Shown here: piece by piece, positions 50,494 through 58,240 of the stretch | Layout: each line of letters begins with the position of its first letter | Numbering within the stretch: position 1 is the stretch's first letter | Assembly: GCA_040081715.1 (NCBI GenBank) | Contig: JBEBFY010000002.1 | Span: 269,453 to 333,452 of the forward strand | DNA from: CANKJK01 sp040081715 | Lineage (GTDB): Bacteria > Acidobacteriota > Vicinamibacteria > Vicinamibacterales > UBA2999 | Length of the DNA stretch: 64,000 bases | Direction: 5' to 3' | Notes under the pieces: generated by a model | The model's database searches: none | Told to the model about the DNA's origin: nothing | Seen by the model: the letters and a program-made list of their open reading frames with translations, nothing else | Program-made: the position numbers and the translations under genes

Positions 50494-52176
50494 ATGCTGC
50501 GCTCAATCTCCATCAAGAATCTGGCCGTCGTGGAGTCAGCCGAGGTGGAGTTCGAGGCGGGACTCACCGTCCTCAGCGGCGAGACCGGTGTGGGTAAGTC
50601 CATCCTCCTCGATGCCGTCGATCTGCTCCTCGGCGGGCGGTCGTCCTCAGACGTGGTCCGCACCGGCGAGACGGCAACCGTCCTTCAGGCGCGTTTCCAG
50701 ACTGACGGTAACTCCGTCACGCTGAAGCGGGAGATCTCGTCCAATGGCCGCAGCCGGGCCTTCATCGACGGGGTGCCTGCAGCCAGTTCCACCCTCAGGG
50801 CACTGGCCCCGGCGCTGGTCGAGATCCAGGGTCAGCATGAGCATTTTGCACTGCTGGATCCCACATCGCATCTCGGCGTGCTCGACGCCTTCGCCAGTCA
50901 TCCGGACCAGACGGACGCCGTCGCCGGGCGATGGGTCGCGTATCGCGAGGCGCACACGCGACTCGATCGATCCCGTCTGGACGCGCATGAGCGCCAGCGC
51001 CGGCTGGATCTGATCGCGCGCGAGCTCGGCGAGATTGATGCCGTGAATCCCCGGGCAGGGGAAGCGGAGGACCTGACCGCACACCGCGCGGTGCTCGTCC
51101 ACGCGGACCGCATTCAACGCCTGTCCGAGAACGGGCACGCCGCGCTCTACGCGAACGACGGGTCGGTGATGGCGGGCCTGTCCGCGGTCTGGAAGGCGGT
51201 GGCGGAGCTCGCCGAACTCGACCCGGAGTTTGTTGCCCATGCCGATGCCCGAACCGGCATCAAAGCCCAGCTCGAAGATCTCGCCACCGCCCTTCGCAAC
51301 GCCGCCAGCCGGATGGAGGGGGCGACCGGCCAGCTCGAAGCCGTCGAGGACCGGCTTGCCGCACTCGAGCGGCTGCAGAGGCGGTATGGCCCGTCCGTCG
51401 ACGACGTCCTCCTCCGCGCGGAGCGGCACAGAGAGGAGCAACGGCTCCTGGCCAGTCCAGAAGGGGAGGCAGGCGCCCTCGCACAGGCACTGGACCTGGC
51501 CCGCAACGGCTACATCGAGGAGGCCCGCAGGCTCTCCCGGCTGCGCCGCGAGGCGGCGCCCCGCTTTGCCGGCGAGCTCGAGCGAATGCTGCATCAGCTG
51601 GCGATGGAGCACTCGCGTATCGAAGTCCGCTTCAACGAGCGTCCGGTGGCGGAGGAGGAGTGGTCGGGGCAGGGGCTGGACCGCGTGGAGCTCCTTCTCT
51701 CAGCCAATCTTGGCGAGTCGCCCCGCCCCCTGGCCAAGGTGATCTCGGGCGGCGAGCTGTCGCGTGCCGTGCTCGCCCTCCGCACGCTCTCCGCGTCAAC
51801 CTGTGAGGGCCGGACGTTGATCTTCGACGAGGTCGATGCGGGGATCGGTGGCCGGACAGCCGACGTGGTGGGCCGGTGCCTGAGAGACCTGGCCGAACGT
51901 TTTCAGGTCATCTGCATCACCCATGTGCCGCAGATCGCGGCCTGCGCCGACCACCAGTTGCGGGTGCTCAAGCACACCCAGAACGGACGCACGGTCAGCA
52001 GTATCGAGCGGCTGGATGAGGCCGGCCGGCGTAACGAGATCGCCAGGATGCTCGCCGGCGCGACCGTCACGCCTCAGGCTCTGCTGGCCGCCGGGGAGTT
52101 GCTGGACGCGGCACGCCGCACTCCCGACGGGAAGCCGGAAAGCGAAAGCAAACATAGAACGAAAGAGAAAGCCTAG
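50494..52176 (+). CDS. recN: DNA repair protein RecN
   Basis: SMC-like ATPase for double-strand break repair. 560 residues: N-terminal Walker A GETGVGKSILLDAVDLLLGG near residue 29, long coiled-coil arms (about 150-350), C-terminal ABC signature VISGGELSRAVLALR near 415, Walker B LIFDEVDAGIGG and ITHVPQIAA. Followed at once by miaB. Confidence 0.95.
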   Translation: MLRSISIKNLAVVESAEVEFEAGLTVLSGETGVGKSILLDAVDLLLGGRSSSDVVRTGETATVLQARFQTDGNSVTLKREISSNGRSRAFIDGVPAASSTLRALAPALVEIQGQHEHFALLDPTSHLGVLDAFASHPDQTDAVAGRWVAYREAHTRLDRSRLDAHERQRRLDLIARELGEIDAVNPRAGEAEDLTAHRAVLVHADRIQRLSENGHAALYANDGSVMAGLSAVWKAVAELAELDPEFVAHADARTGIKAQLEDLATALRNAASRMEGATGQLEAVEDRLAALERLQRRYGPSVDDVLLRAERHREEQRLLASPEGEAGALAQALDLARNGYIEEARRLSRLRREAAPRFAGELERMLHQLAMEHSRIEVRFNERPVAEEEWSGQGLDRVELLLSANLGESPRPLAKVISGGELSRAVLALRTLSASTCEGRTLIFDEVDAGIGGRTADVVGRCLRDLAERFQVICITHVPQIAACADHQLRVLKHTQNGRTVSSIERLDEAGRRNEIARMLAGATVTPQALLAAGELLDAARRTPDGKPESESKHRTKEKA

Positions 52177-53505
52177 ATGGCCCCCCGCTACTTCATCGAG
52201 ACCTACGGCTGCCAGATGAATGTGCACGACTCGGAGCGCATGGCCGGATTGCTCGAGCAGGCCGGCTACGAGCCCGCCGCAACCGATGCCGAGGCGGACC
52301 TGATTGTCGTGAACACCTGCAGCGTCCGCGAGCACGCCGAGGACAAGCTCTACACCCGCTTGGGCGAGATCGGCGTGCTCGAAAGAGCGACAGGCCGCCG
52401 CCCAACACTGGCCGTGGCCGGATGCGTGGCGCAGCAGGAGGGTGAGCGGCTCCTCAGCAGAACCAACGGACACCTGATCGACGTCGTCATCGGCACGCAG
52501 CGGCAGAAGCTCCTGCCGATGCTCGTCCAGCAGTCGGAACGGGATCCGTTCGCCGTCGTCGACATAGACCCGATGAACGATGTCTCATTCCCACTCGGTG
52601 TCACCAAGCGGCTCGACCCGGTCAAAGCCTTCGTGACCATCATCGAGGGCTGCAATGACCATTGCAGCTTCTGCGTGGTGCCGGGGACCCGCGGCCCCGA
52701 GCGCACGCGGCGGGCGTCCGAGATCGTCGCCGAGGCCACCGAGGCTGTCGCATCCGGACACAGGGAGATCCACCTCCTGGGACAGATCGTCAATCACTAC
52801 CAGGACCCCGAGAACCCGGGCGTCGACTTCGCGGCGCTCCTCGAACGCGTTGACGCCATCCCAGGGATCCAACGCATCCGCTTCGCCAGTCCCCACCCCA
52901 GACACACCGGCGAGCGCCTCATCGCCGCGGTTCGCGACCTCCCACATGTCTGCAAGCACCTGCATCTCCCTGTGCAGTCCGGCTCCACGGCTGTGCTGTC
53001 AGCCATGCGCCGGCGACATACCCGGGACGATTACCTGCGCCTCGTCGAGCGCATCCGAACCAACATCCCAAACGTCCAACTGTCGACTGATGTGATCGTG
53101 GGATTTCCGGGAGAGACGCCGCAGGACTTCGACGATACGCTCAGCCTTGCCCGCGAGGTCCGGTTCAGCAACATGTTCTCCTTCAAGTATTCAGCCCGGC
53201 CGGACACGCTGGCGGCCAGGCGCCTACAGGACAACGTCCCTGGAGCCGAGAAGACTCTACGGATAGTCGCGTTGCAGGAGCAGCAGCGAGAGATTCAGCA
53301 GCGGCTGCACTCCGCCTTGCTGGGGACGAGGGCGGAAGTTCTGATCGACTCGCTCTCGCGACGGCGCGGCCACGAGGTCTCGGGCCGGACGTCGGGCAAC
53401 ATCATGGTGAACTGCCCCGGGGACTCCGGGTTGATCGGCAGGCTTGTGCCGCTCACGATTGACCGCGCCGGCCCGCACAGCCTGTGGGGCACACTGACAG
53501 GATAG
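52177..53505 (+). CDS. miaB: tRNA-2-methylthio-N6-dimethylallyladenosine synthase MiaB
   Basis: Radical-SAM methylthiotransferase acting on A37 of tRNAs. 442 residues. UPF0004 domain with the three auxiliary-cluster Cys (YGCQMN, NTCSVRE, AGCVAQQ); radical SAM CxxxCxxC in GCNDHCSFCVVPGTRG; C-terminal TRAM domain. The NTCSVREHAEDKLY stretch marks MiaB rather than RimO/MtaB. ATG directly after the recN stop. Confidence 0.95.
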   Translation: MAPRYFIETYGCQMNVHDSERMAGLLEQAGYEPAATDAEADLIVVNTCSVREHAEDKLYTRLGEIGVLERATGRRPTLAVAGCVAQQEGERLLSRTNGHLIDVVIGTQRQKLLPMLVQQSERDPFAVVDIDPMNDVSFPLGVTKRLDPVKAFVTIIEGCNDHCSFCVVPGTRGPERTRRASEIVAEATEAVASGHREIHLLGQIVNHYQDPENPGVDFAALLERVDAIPGIQRIRFASPHPRHTGERLIAAVRDLPHVCKHLHLPVQSGSTAVLSAMRRRHTRDDYLRLVERIRTNIPNVQLSTDVIVGFPGETPQDFDDTLSLAREVRFSNMFSFKYSARPDTLAARRLQDNVPGAEKTLRIVALQEQQREIQQRLHSALLGTRAEVLIDSLSRRRGHEVSGRTSGNIMVNCPGDSGLIGRLVPLTIDRAGPHSLWGTLTG

Positions 53506-53515
53506 GAAAGAAGAC

Positions 53516-54001
53516 ATGCTGATTGAGATGACGATCAAGGGGCTCATGGTCGACCCCGTTACCAACACACCCATCGTCATTCTCAAGGAAAAGGATGCCG
53601 AGCGCGTCCTGCCCATCTGGGTCGGCGTCGTCGAAGCCAACGCCATCGCCCTCCAGATCGAGAACATCGCGACGTCCCGCCCCATGACCCATGACCTCCT
53701 CAGGAATGTGATCGCCGACATGGAGGGCGCGGTGGACCGCGTGGTCGTCTCGGACCTGAAGGAGCACACCTTCTATGCCATCATCCACATCAACCGCCAT
53801 GGCGGCCAGGTGGCCATCGATGCGCGCCCCAGCGACGCGATCGCCCTGGCTCTCAGAACGCATTCACCGATCCTCGTCGAGGAGTCCGTGTTCGACACCG
53901 CGCGCACCTCAGACTTCACCGTGGAGAAGGCGGATCCTGAGCGGCTGCACACCTGGCTCGACAGTCTGGACCCGGACGAAATGGGCAAGTACAAGATGTG
54001 A
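53516..54001 (+). CDS. Bifunctional nuclease family protein (DUF151)
   Basis: 161 residues: MLIEMTIKGLMVDPVTNTPI, LPIWVGVVEANAIALQIE, RPMTHDLLRNVI and IDARPSDAIALALRT are the fixed blocks of the DUF151/bifunctional nuclease family, for which DNase and RNase activity was reported in plants and which has crystal structures from bacteria; its bacterial role is not settled. Good Shine-Dalgarno (AGGAAAG). Ten bases after miaB. Confidence 0.9.
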   Translation: MLIEMTIKGLMVDPVTNTPIVILKEKDAERVLPIWVGVVEANAIALQIENIATSRPMTHDLLRNVIADMEGAVDRVVVSDLKEHTFYAIIHINRHGGQVAIDARPSDAIALALRTHSPILVEESVFDTARTSDFTVEKADPERLHTWLDSLDPDEMGKYKM

Positions 54002-54020
54002 TTGTCGGCCGGCCGACAGT
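54001..54020 (+). terminator. Palindromic hairpin after the bifunctional nuclease gene
   Basis: TGTCGGCCGGCCGACA (54003-54018) is a perfect palindrome that starts right at the stop codon and can form a 6-8 base-pair stem with a CCGG loop. No T-tract. It separates the recN-miaB transcript from the parA promoter. Confidence 0.45.
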
Positions 54021-54039
54021 GGCCGGCAGCCCCGCCACA

Positions 54040-54069
54040 TTGACAGCAGCGCGAGGCGATCCCTAGAAT
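54040..54069 (+). promoter_or_regulatory. Sigma-70 promoter of parAB
   Basis: Perfect -35 TTGACA (54040-54045), 18-base spacer, -10 TAGAAT (54064-54069, 5/6). The -10 covers the ATG at 54068, so transcripts from here would begin downstream of that codon and use the ATG at 54104. Confidence 0.65.
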
Positions 54070-54103
54070 GACCTCGCTCCCATCAGCCGACCCTACACGC
54101 CCC

Positions 54104-54874
54104 ATGATTGTTGCCATAGCGAACCAAAAAGGTGGAGTAGGGAAGACCACCACCGCCGTCAATCTTGCCGCGGCTCTCGCGATGCGCGGAAAGCCAACCC
54201 TGCTGATTGACCTCGACCCCCAGGCCAACAGCAGCATCACTTACCTCGACCTCCGGGCGGTCGAGACCAGCACCTACGACGCGATCGCCGACCCTAACAT
54301 TCCACTGCGCTCTGTCATCCACCCGACGACGCTCGACAACCTCTGGGTCGCGCCCGCCCGGATCGCGTTGGCCAAACTGGAATCGCGGCTTGTCGGGGAG
54401 CTCGACGCGCACTTCCGGCTGAAGGACAAGATCAAGGAGCTCGGCAAGGAGTTCACGAATATCGTCATCGACTGTCCTCCTGCACTTGGGCTACTGACGG
54501 TGAACGCACTCGTGGCCGCGACGCACCTCCTGATTCCAATTCAGTCCTCCTACTTCGCCCTGGAAGGCACGGACGATCTCCTCGAGACCGTGGAGAAGGT
54601 CCGCCAGCGCCCCAACCCGAACCTGCGTATCCTTGGCGTCGTAATCACCATGCACGACAAACGCACAGCACTCGGGAAGGACATCAGGAAACAGATCCAG
54701 AAGGTGTTCGGCACCAAGGTCTTTAAGACCGTGATCAGCAAGAGTGTCCGGCTCGAAGAGAGTCCGGCATACAAGGAATCGATATTCACGTTCGCACCGG
54801 ACTCGGTTGGCGCTGCCGACTACTACAGCCTGTGCGAGGAGGTAATCGAGCGTGGCCAAGCGCGGACTGCCTGA
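54104..54874 (+). CDS. parA: Chromosome-partitioning ATPase ParA/Soj
   Basis: Deviant Walker ATPase that moves ParB-DNA complexes over the nucleoid. 256 residues from the ATG that begins MIVAIANQKGGVGKTTT, the usual Soj start, with deviant Walker A (KGGVGKTT), LLIDLDPQANSS, IVIDCPPALG and the later VVITMHDKRTALGKD. The frame also has an ATG at 54068, but it overlaps a promoter -10 box and adds 12 unconserved residues. No Shine-Dalgarno. Overlaps parB by 23 bases. Confidence 0.93.
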   Translation: MIVAIANQKGGVGKTTTAVNLAAALAMRGKPTLLIDLDPQANSSITYLDLRAVETSTYDAIADPNIPLRSVIHPTTLDNLWVAPARIALAKLESRLVGELDAHFRLKDKIKELGKEFTNIVIDCPPALGLLTVNALVAATHLLIPIQSSYFALEGTDDLLETVEKVRQRPNPNLRILGVVITMHDKRTALGKDIRKQIQKVFGTKVFKTVISKSVRLEESPAYKESIFTFAPDSVGAADYYSLCEEVIERGQARTA

Positions 54875-55676
54875 CACCCTGCAGATGCGCCACGACCAGC
54901 ACTATGTGGACGCGCTGGTCACCTCAGCGGGCGCCCCCATCGGACGCATGCTGGCCCTAGACCTGATTGACCCCAATCCCAACCAGCCGCGCCAGGTCAT
55001 GGGCGACCTATCCGAGCTCATTGCATCGGTCGCCGAGAAGGGGATCATCGAACCTCTGATAGTGCGGCCGCAGGGTCCCCGTTTCCAGATCATCGCTGGC
55101 GAGCGGCGGTACCACGCCGCTGTCCAGCTCGGCCTGGACGAGGTTCCGGCCATCATCAAGGACGTAGACGAATTTGAGGTGATGGAGCTCGCCCTCATCG
55201 AGAACCTGCAGAGGAAGGACCTGACGCCGTTCGAGGAGGCCGAGGCCCTGGGTCAACTGGCCGATCGCTGCCAGTACACCCATGAGGACATGGCCCGAAA
55301 GCTCGGCCGGTCGCGGACGGCGGTGACGGAAATCCTGGCTCTCAATTCGATGCCGGAGGAGGTGCGAAACCTCTGTCGGCTGGCCGACATCGCGTCGAAG
55401 TCGACGCTCCTGCACATCGTCCGGCAGGGTGACCACAAGAAGATGCTGGCCCTTGTGGAGAAGTTGGCCGCACAGGGTTCAGCCACTCGGGCTCAGGCCA
55501 GAGCCGAGGCGATGAAGGACAGCCAGAGGCCACGGCCCAAGGCGTTCACTTTCAACTTCAAACCCAGCACGAAGTCGTTCAGCCTCAAGATGACCTTCCG
55601 CAAGAGCCGGGTGGACAAGGCCGAGATCATCGAGACGCTGGAGAACATCCTCAAGGATCTTCGTTCAGCGAAGTAA
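54852..55676 (+). CDS. parB: Chromosome-partitioning protein ParB
   Basis: 274 residues. ParB N-terminal CTPase domain: DLIDPNPNQPRQ, GIIEPLIVRPQG and the GERRYHA box (usual GERRYRA); the LIENLQRKDLTPFEEAEA block; helix-turn-helix (HEDMARKLGRSRTAVTEIL). The C-terminal dimerisation region is preceded by an odd Phe/Lys-rich segment (AFTFNFKPSTKSFSLKM). The N terminus lacks the common GLGALI-type opening. GTG start inside parA. No parS (TGTTTCACGTGAAACA) was seen in the window. Confidence 0.92.
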   Translation: MAKRGLPDTLQMRHDQHYVDALVTSAGAPIGRMLALDLIDPNPNQPRQVMGDLSELIASVAEKGIIEPLIVRPQGPRFQIIAGERRYHAAVQLGLDEVPAIIKDVDEFEVMELALIENLQRKDLTPFEEAEALGQLADRCQYTHEDMARKLGRSRTAVTEILALNSMPEEVRNLCRLADIASKSTLLHIVRQGDHKKMLALVEKLAAQGSATRAQARAEAMKDSQRPRPKAFTFNFKPSTKSFSLKMTFRKSRVDKAEIIETLENILKDLRSAK

Positions 55677-55678
55677 GG

Positions 55679-55697
55679 CGGGCCCTGCGGGGGCCCG
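55679..55697 (+). terminator. Hairpin after parB
   Basis: CGGGCCC-TGCGG-GGGCCCG, a perfect 7-base-pair GC stem 3 bases after the parB stop. Followed by AATTA rather than a T-tract. Likely terminator of parAB. Confidence 0.5.
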
Positions 55698-55954
55698 AAT
55701 TACCGGCGCCTCAGGTAGCCCCGGAGATGGAGCTCGATTAGGGTTCGGGGGCTCGACCTGGGTCCCCAAGCCCAGCCTCGCGGTTCCCCCGAGTATCGCC
55801 GCATCACAACGAAGCCATTCTGGGCTCCACCCTAAGCCGCGAGTCCGAATTTCCACAGGTTTCAACAGAGTCGCATAATAAGTGTTATGTTAAGTTGTGC
55901 CGATGTTGGGCTGGCAGCAGGTCCCGCCGGGCTCGCGCATAATGAGCCCACGCC
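55698..55954. other. Longest intergenic gap, between parB and the LptFG fusion
   Basis: Holds no gene I can support. The first half is GC-rich with small inverted repeats (CTGGG...CCCAG). The second half, 55850-55900, is AT-rich for this genome and carries TCCACA-N16-CATAAT (55852-55857 and 55874-55879), a weak promoter candidate, and one DnaA-box-like ATTTCCACA. It probably serves as the upstream control region of the LptFG gene. Confidence 0.4.
55938..55943 (+). promoter_or_regulatory. -10-like hexamer CATAAT upstream of LptFG fusion
   Basis: CATAAT (5/6) lies 11 bases before the GTG at 55955; no Shine-Dalgarno. Possible leaderless start. Confidence 0.35.
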
Positions 55955-58240
55955 GTGAAAACCCTCGACCGCTACATCATCCGGCAGACCCTCTGGCCCA
56001 CTACGCTCGGCTTGATGGTGTTCACCTTCCTCCTGATCATCCCGACCGTGCTGAGGTCCACCGAGGACCTGGTCGCGAAGGGGGTTCCAGCGCCGATCAT
56101 CTTCAGGCTCATGGCAACATTGCTGCCGTCAGCCCTCGGTCTGGCGATTCCAATGGCGTTGCTCCTCGGCCTTCTGGTCGCCTTCGGCCGGCTCTCAAGC
56201 GACCGCGAGTGGGTGGCGATGCAGGCCTGCGGGCTCAGCCTCGCGCGCCTGCTCAGACCCGTGATGCTGGTTGCGGGTGTGGCCACCGCAGGCACCCTCT
56301 ACATCCTGCTCTCCGCGCTGCCGCAGGCGAATCAGGCATTCCGCGAGACCATGTTCCGAATTCTCTCCGAACGCGCCGAGGGCGAGGTCAAGCCCCGCGT
56401 GTTTTTTGACGCCTTCCCTGGCGCCACGCTGTATGTCCGGGATCTCCCGCCCGGCGGGGGCTGGAAAGACGTCTTCCTTGCAACCGGGAACCCCGGCGCG
56501 CCCCAGACCGTCCACATCGCCCGGAGCGGCCGTGTGGTGATCGACCGGATGCAACGAAAAGTGGAGATCGTCCTCGAACACGGTTCGACGCACATGGTCC
56601 AGGACGAGGGCGGCTATCGCCCGAGTACCTGGGCGCAGACCATTCTCAGCGTTGACCCGGACACCATCTTTCCGCAGGCGGGACCCGCCAAGGGCGAGCG
56701 GGAGATGTCCGTCGCGGAACTCCGCGCCCGGATCGCGGACCGCGCATCACGGGGTGAGTCGACGATCAGCTCGTACGTCGAGATCCAGAAGAAGTTCTCC
56801 ATCCCCGCTGCGTGTCTTGTGCTGAGCCTGTTCGGGCTGGCGCTTGGTGCCAGCAACCGCCGCGACGGCCGCCTCTCGAGCTTCGTGATCGGCGTCGTGG
56901 TCATTTACGGCTACTACGCGGTCCTAGAGAACTCCTCCAATCTGGCCCGCGGCCAGTTCCTCCCGCCGTGGGCCGCGGCCTGGTTGCCGAACGTGGTGTT
57001 CGGTCTGGCCGGCCTGGCACTCTTCGTGCGCAGGCTCGGCGCGATCGAGCGCACTCGCGCGTGGCCGGGCTGGGTGTCCGCGCCCCTCGATCGGTGGCGC
57101 CGATGGCGCCCCACTGACGCTGGCAACACAGGCCGGTTCACGCTGGTCCGGGTGCCGGGCGCCGGCATCCTGGACCGCTACGTCACCGCCAGTTACTTCC
57201 GCGTGTTCGCGCTGTGCGTAGTGGCGCTCGTCGGACTGTTTCACATCTCGACCTTCATCGATCTGTCCGACGAGGTGCTCCGCGGGGATGCCTCCTGGGG
57301 ACAGCTCTTCAGCCATCTCTGGTTTGCTACCCCGCAGGCCCTCTTTTACGTCCTGCCGATGTCGGTGTTACTTGCGACCCTGGTGACCGTGGGTCTGTTG
57401 ACCCGCAACTCGGAACTCGTCGTTATGAAGGCCTGCGGCATCAGCCTTTACCGCGCCTCGCTTCCCTTGCTCCTGGCGGCGGCGGCCGTGGCCGCGGCTG
57501 GCGTGTGGATGCAGGAGACGATTCTCGGCCCGGCCAACTACCGGGCAGAAGCGATCCGGCACGTCCTTCGCGGCGGCTCACCCGAGACATTCGACGTCCT
57601 GCGGCGGCGGTGGGTCGCGGCACAAAACGGGGATATCTATCACTACGGATACTTCGACCCGCGCACCAGCACTCTGGTGGACCTCGACACCTACCGAATC
57701 GACTATGCCAGGGGTGAGTTGGCGTCCCGCAGCCACGTGGCGCGCGCGGCGTTCATTCAGGAACGCGGTGACTGGGTCGGCAACGACGGCTGGACCCGTA
57801 CATTCGCGAACGCCGCCACCACCTACAGCACCTTTGTCGAAGAGCCGGTTCTGATTGAGGCGCCTGCATACTTCTCCACTCAGACGCCAGACCCGGACTT
57901 CATGAACTACCCCGAACTTTCGAGCCACATCACCCGGCTCGAGCGAGGGGGATTCGACATGACCCGGCAGCGCGTGGCGCTGGAACGGAAGCTGTCGTTC
58001 CCAATGGCCACGCTGATCATGGCGCTCATCGCGATTCCGTTCGCGACCACGACTGGCAGTCGCGGGGCGATGTACGGCATCGGCATCGGCCTGGTGCTGG
58101 CCTTCAGCTACTGGGGGTCGCTCAGCGTATTCGGGGCAATGGGCGCTGCCACCCTCATGACTCCCCTGTTTGCCGCGTGGGCGCCGAACCTGCTCTTTGC
58201 GTCCGGTGCCGCCTACCTGCTTCTGACGGTGCGGACCTAG
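55955..58240 (+). CDS. LptF-LptG fusion, LPS exporter permease
   Basis: 761 residues containing two complete YjgP/YjgQ permease units in one chain. Unit 1 (about 1-365) starts LDRYIIRQTLWPTTLGLMVF and has GLAIPMALLLGLLVAFGRLS and WVAMQACGLSLARLL; unit 2 (about 405-761) restarts with ILDRYVTASYFRVFALCVVA and repeats VLPMSVLLATLVTVGLLTRN and LVVMKACGISLYRASLP. Each unit has the 3+3 helices around a periplasmic jellyroll of LptF or LptG; the EL(V/A)xMKACGIS coupling helices contact LptB. E. coli uses two separate 360-residue proteins. The joining segment (about 365-405) is Arg/Trp-rich and cytoplasmic. Confidence 0.92.
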   Translation: MKTLDRYIIRQTLWPTTLGLMVFTFLLIIPTVLRSTEDLVAKGVPAPIIFRLMATLLPSALGLAIPMALLLGLLVAFGRLSSDREWVAMQACGLSLARLLRPVMLVAGVATAGTLYILLSALPQANQAFRETMFRILSERAEGEVKPRVFFDAFPGATLYVRDLPPGGGWKDVFLATGNPGAPQTVHIARSGRVVIDRMQRKVEIVLEHGSTHMVQDEGGYRPSTWAQTILSVDPDTIFPQAGPAKGEREMSVAELRARIADRASRGESTISSYVEIQKKFSIPAACLVLSLFGLALGASNRRDGRLSSFVIGVVVIYGYYAVLENSSNLARGQFLPPWAAAWLPNVVFGLAGLALFVRRLGAIERTRAWPGWVSAPLDRWRRWRPTDAGNTGRFTLVRVPGAGILDRYVTASYFRVFALCVVALVGLFHISTFIDLSDEVLRGDASWGQLFSHLWFATPQALFYVLPMSVLLATLVTVGLLTRNSELVVMKACGISLYRASLPLLLAAAAVAAAGVWMQETILGPANYRAEAIRHVLRGGSPETFDVLRRRWVAAQNGDIYHYGYFDPRTSTLVDLDTYRIDYARGELASRSHVARAAFIQERGDWVGNDGWTRTFANAATTYSTFVEEPVLIEAPAYFSTQTPDPDFMNYPELSSHITRLERGGFDMTRQRVALERKLSFPMATLIMALIAIPFATTTGSRGAMYGIGIGLVLAFSYWGSLSVFGAMGAATLMTPLFAAWAPNLLFASGAAYLLLTVRT

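Noticed and set aside
55850..55900. Replication origin next to parAB
   Set aside because: Only one DnaA-box-like 9-mer with a mismatch is present, and dnaA, dnaN, gidA, rnpA or rpmH are absent.
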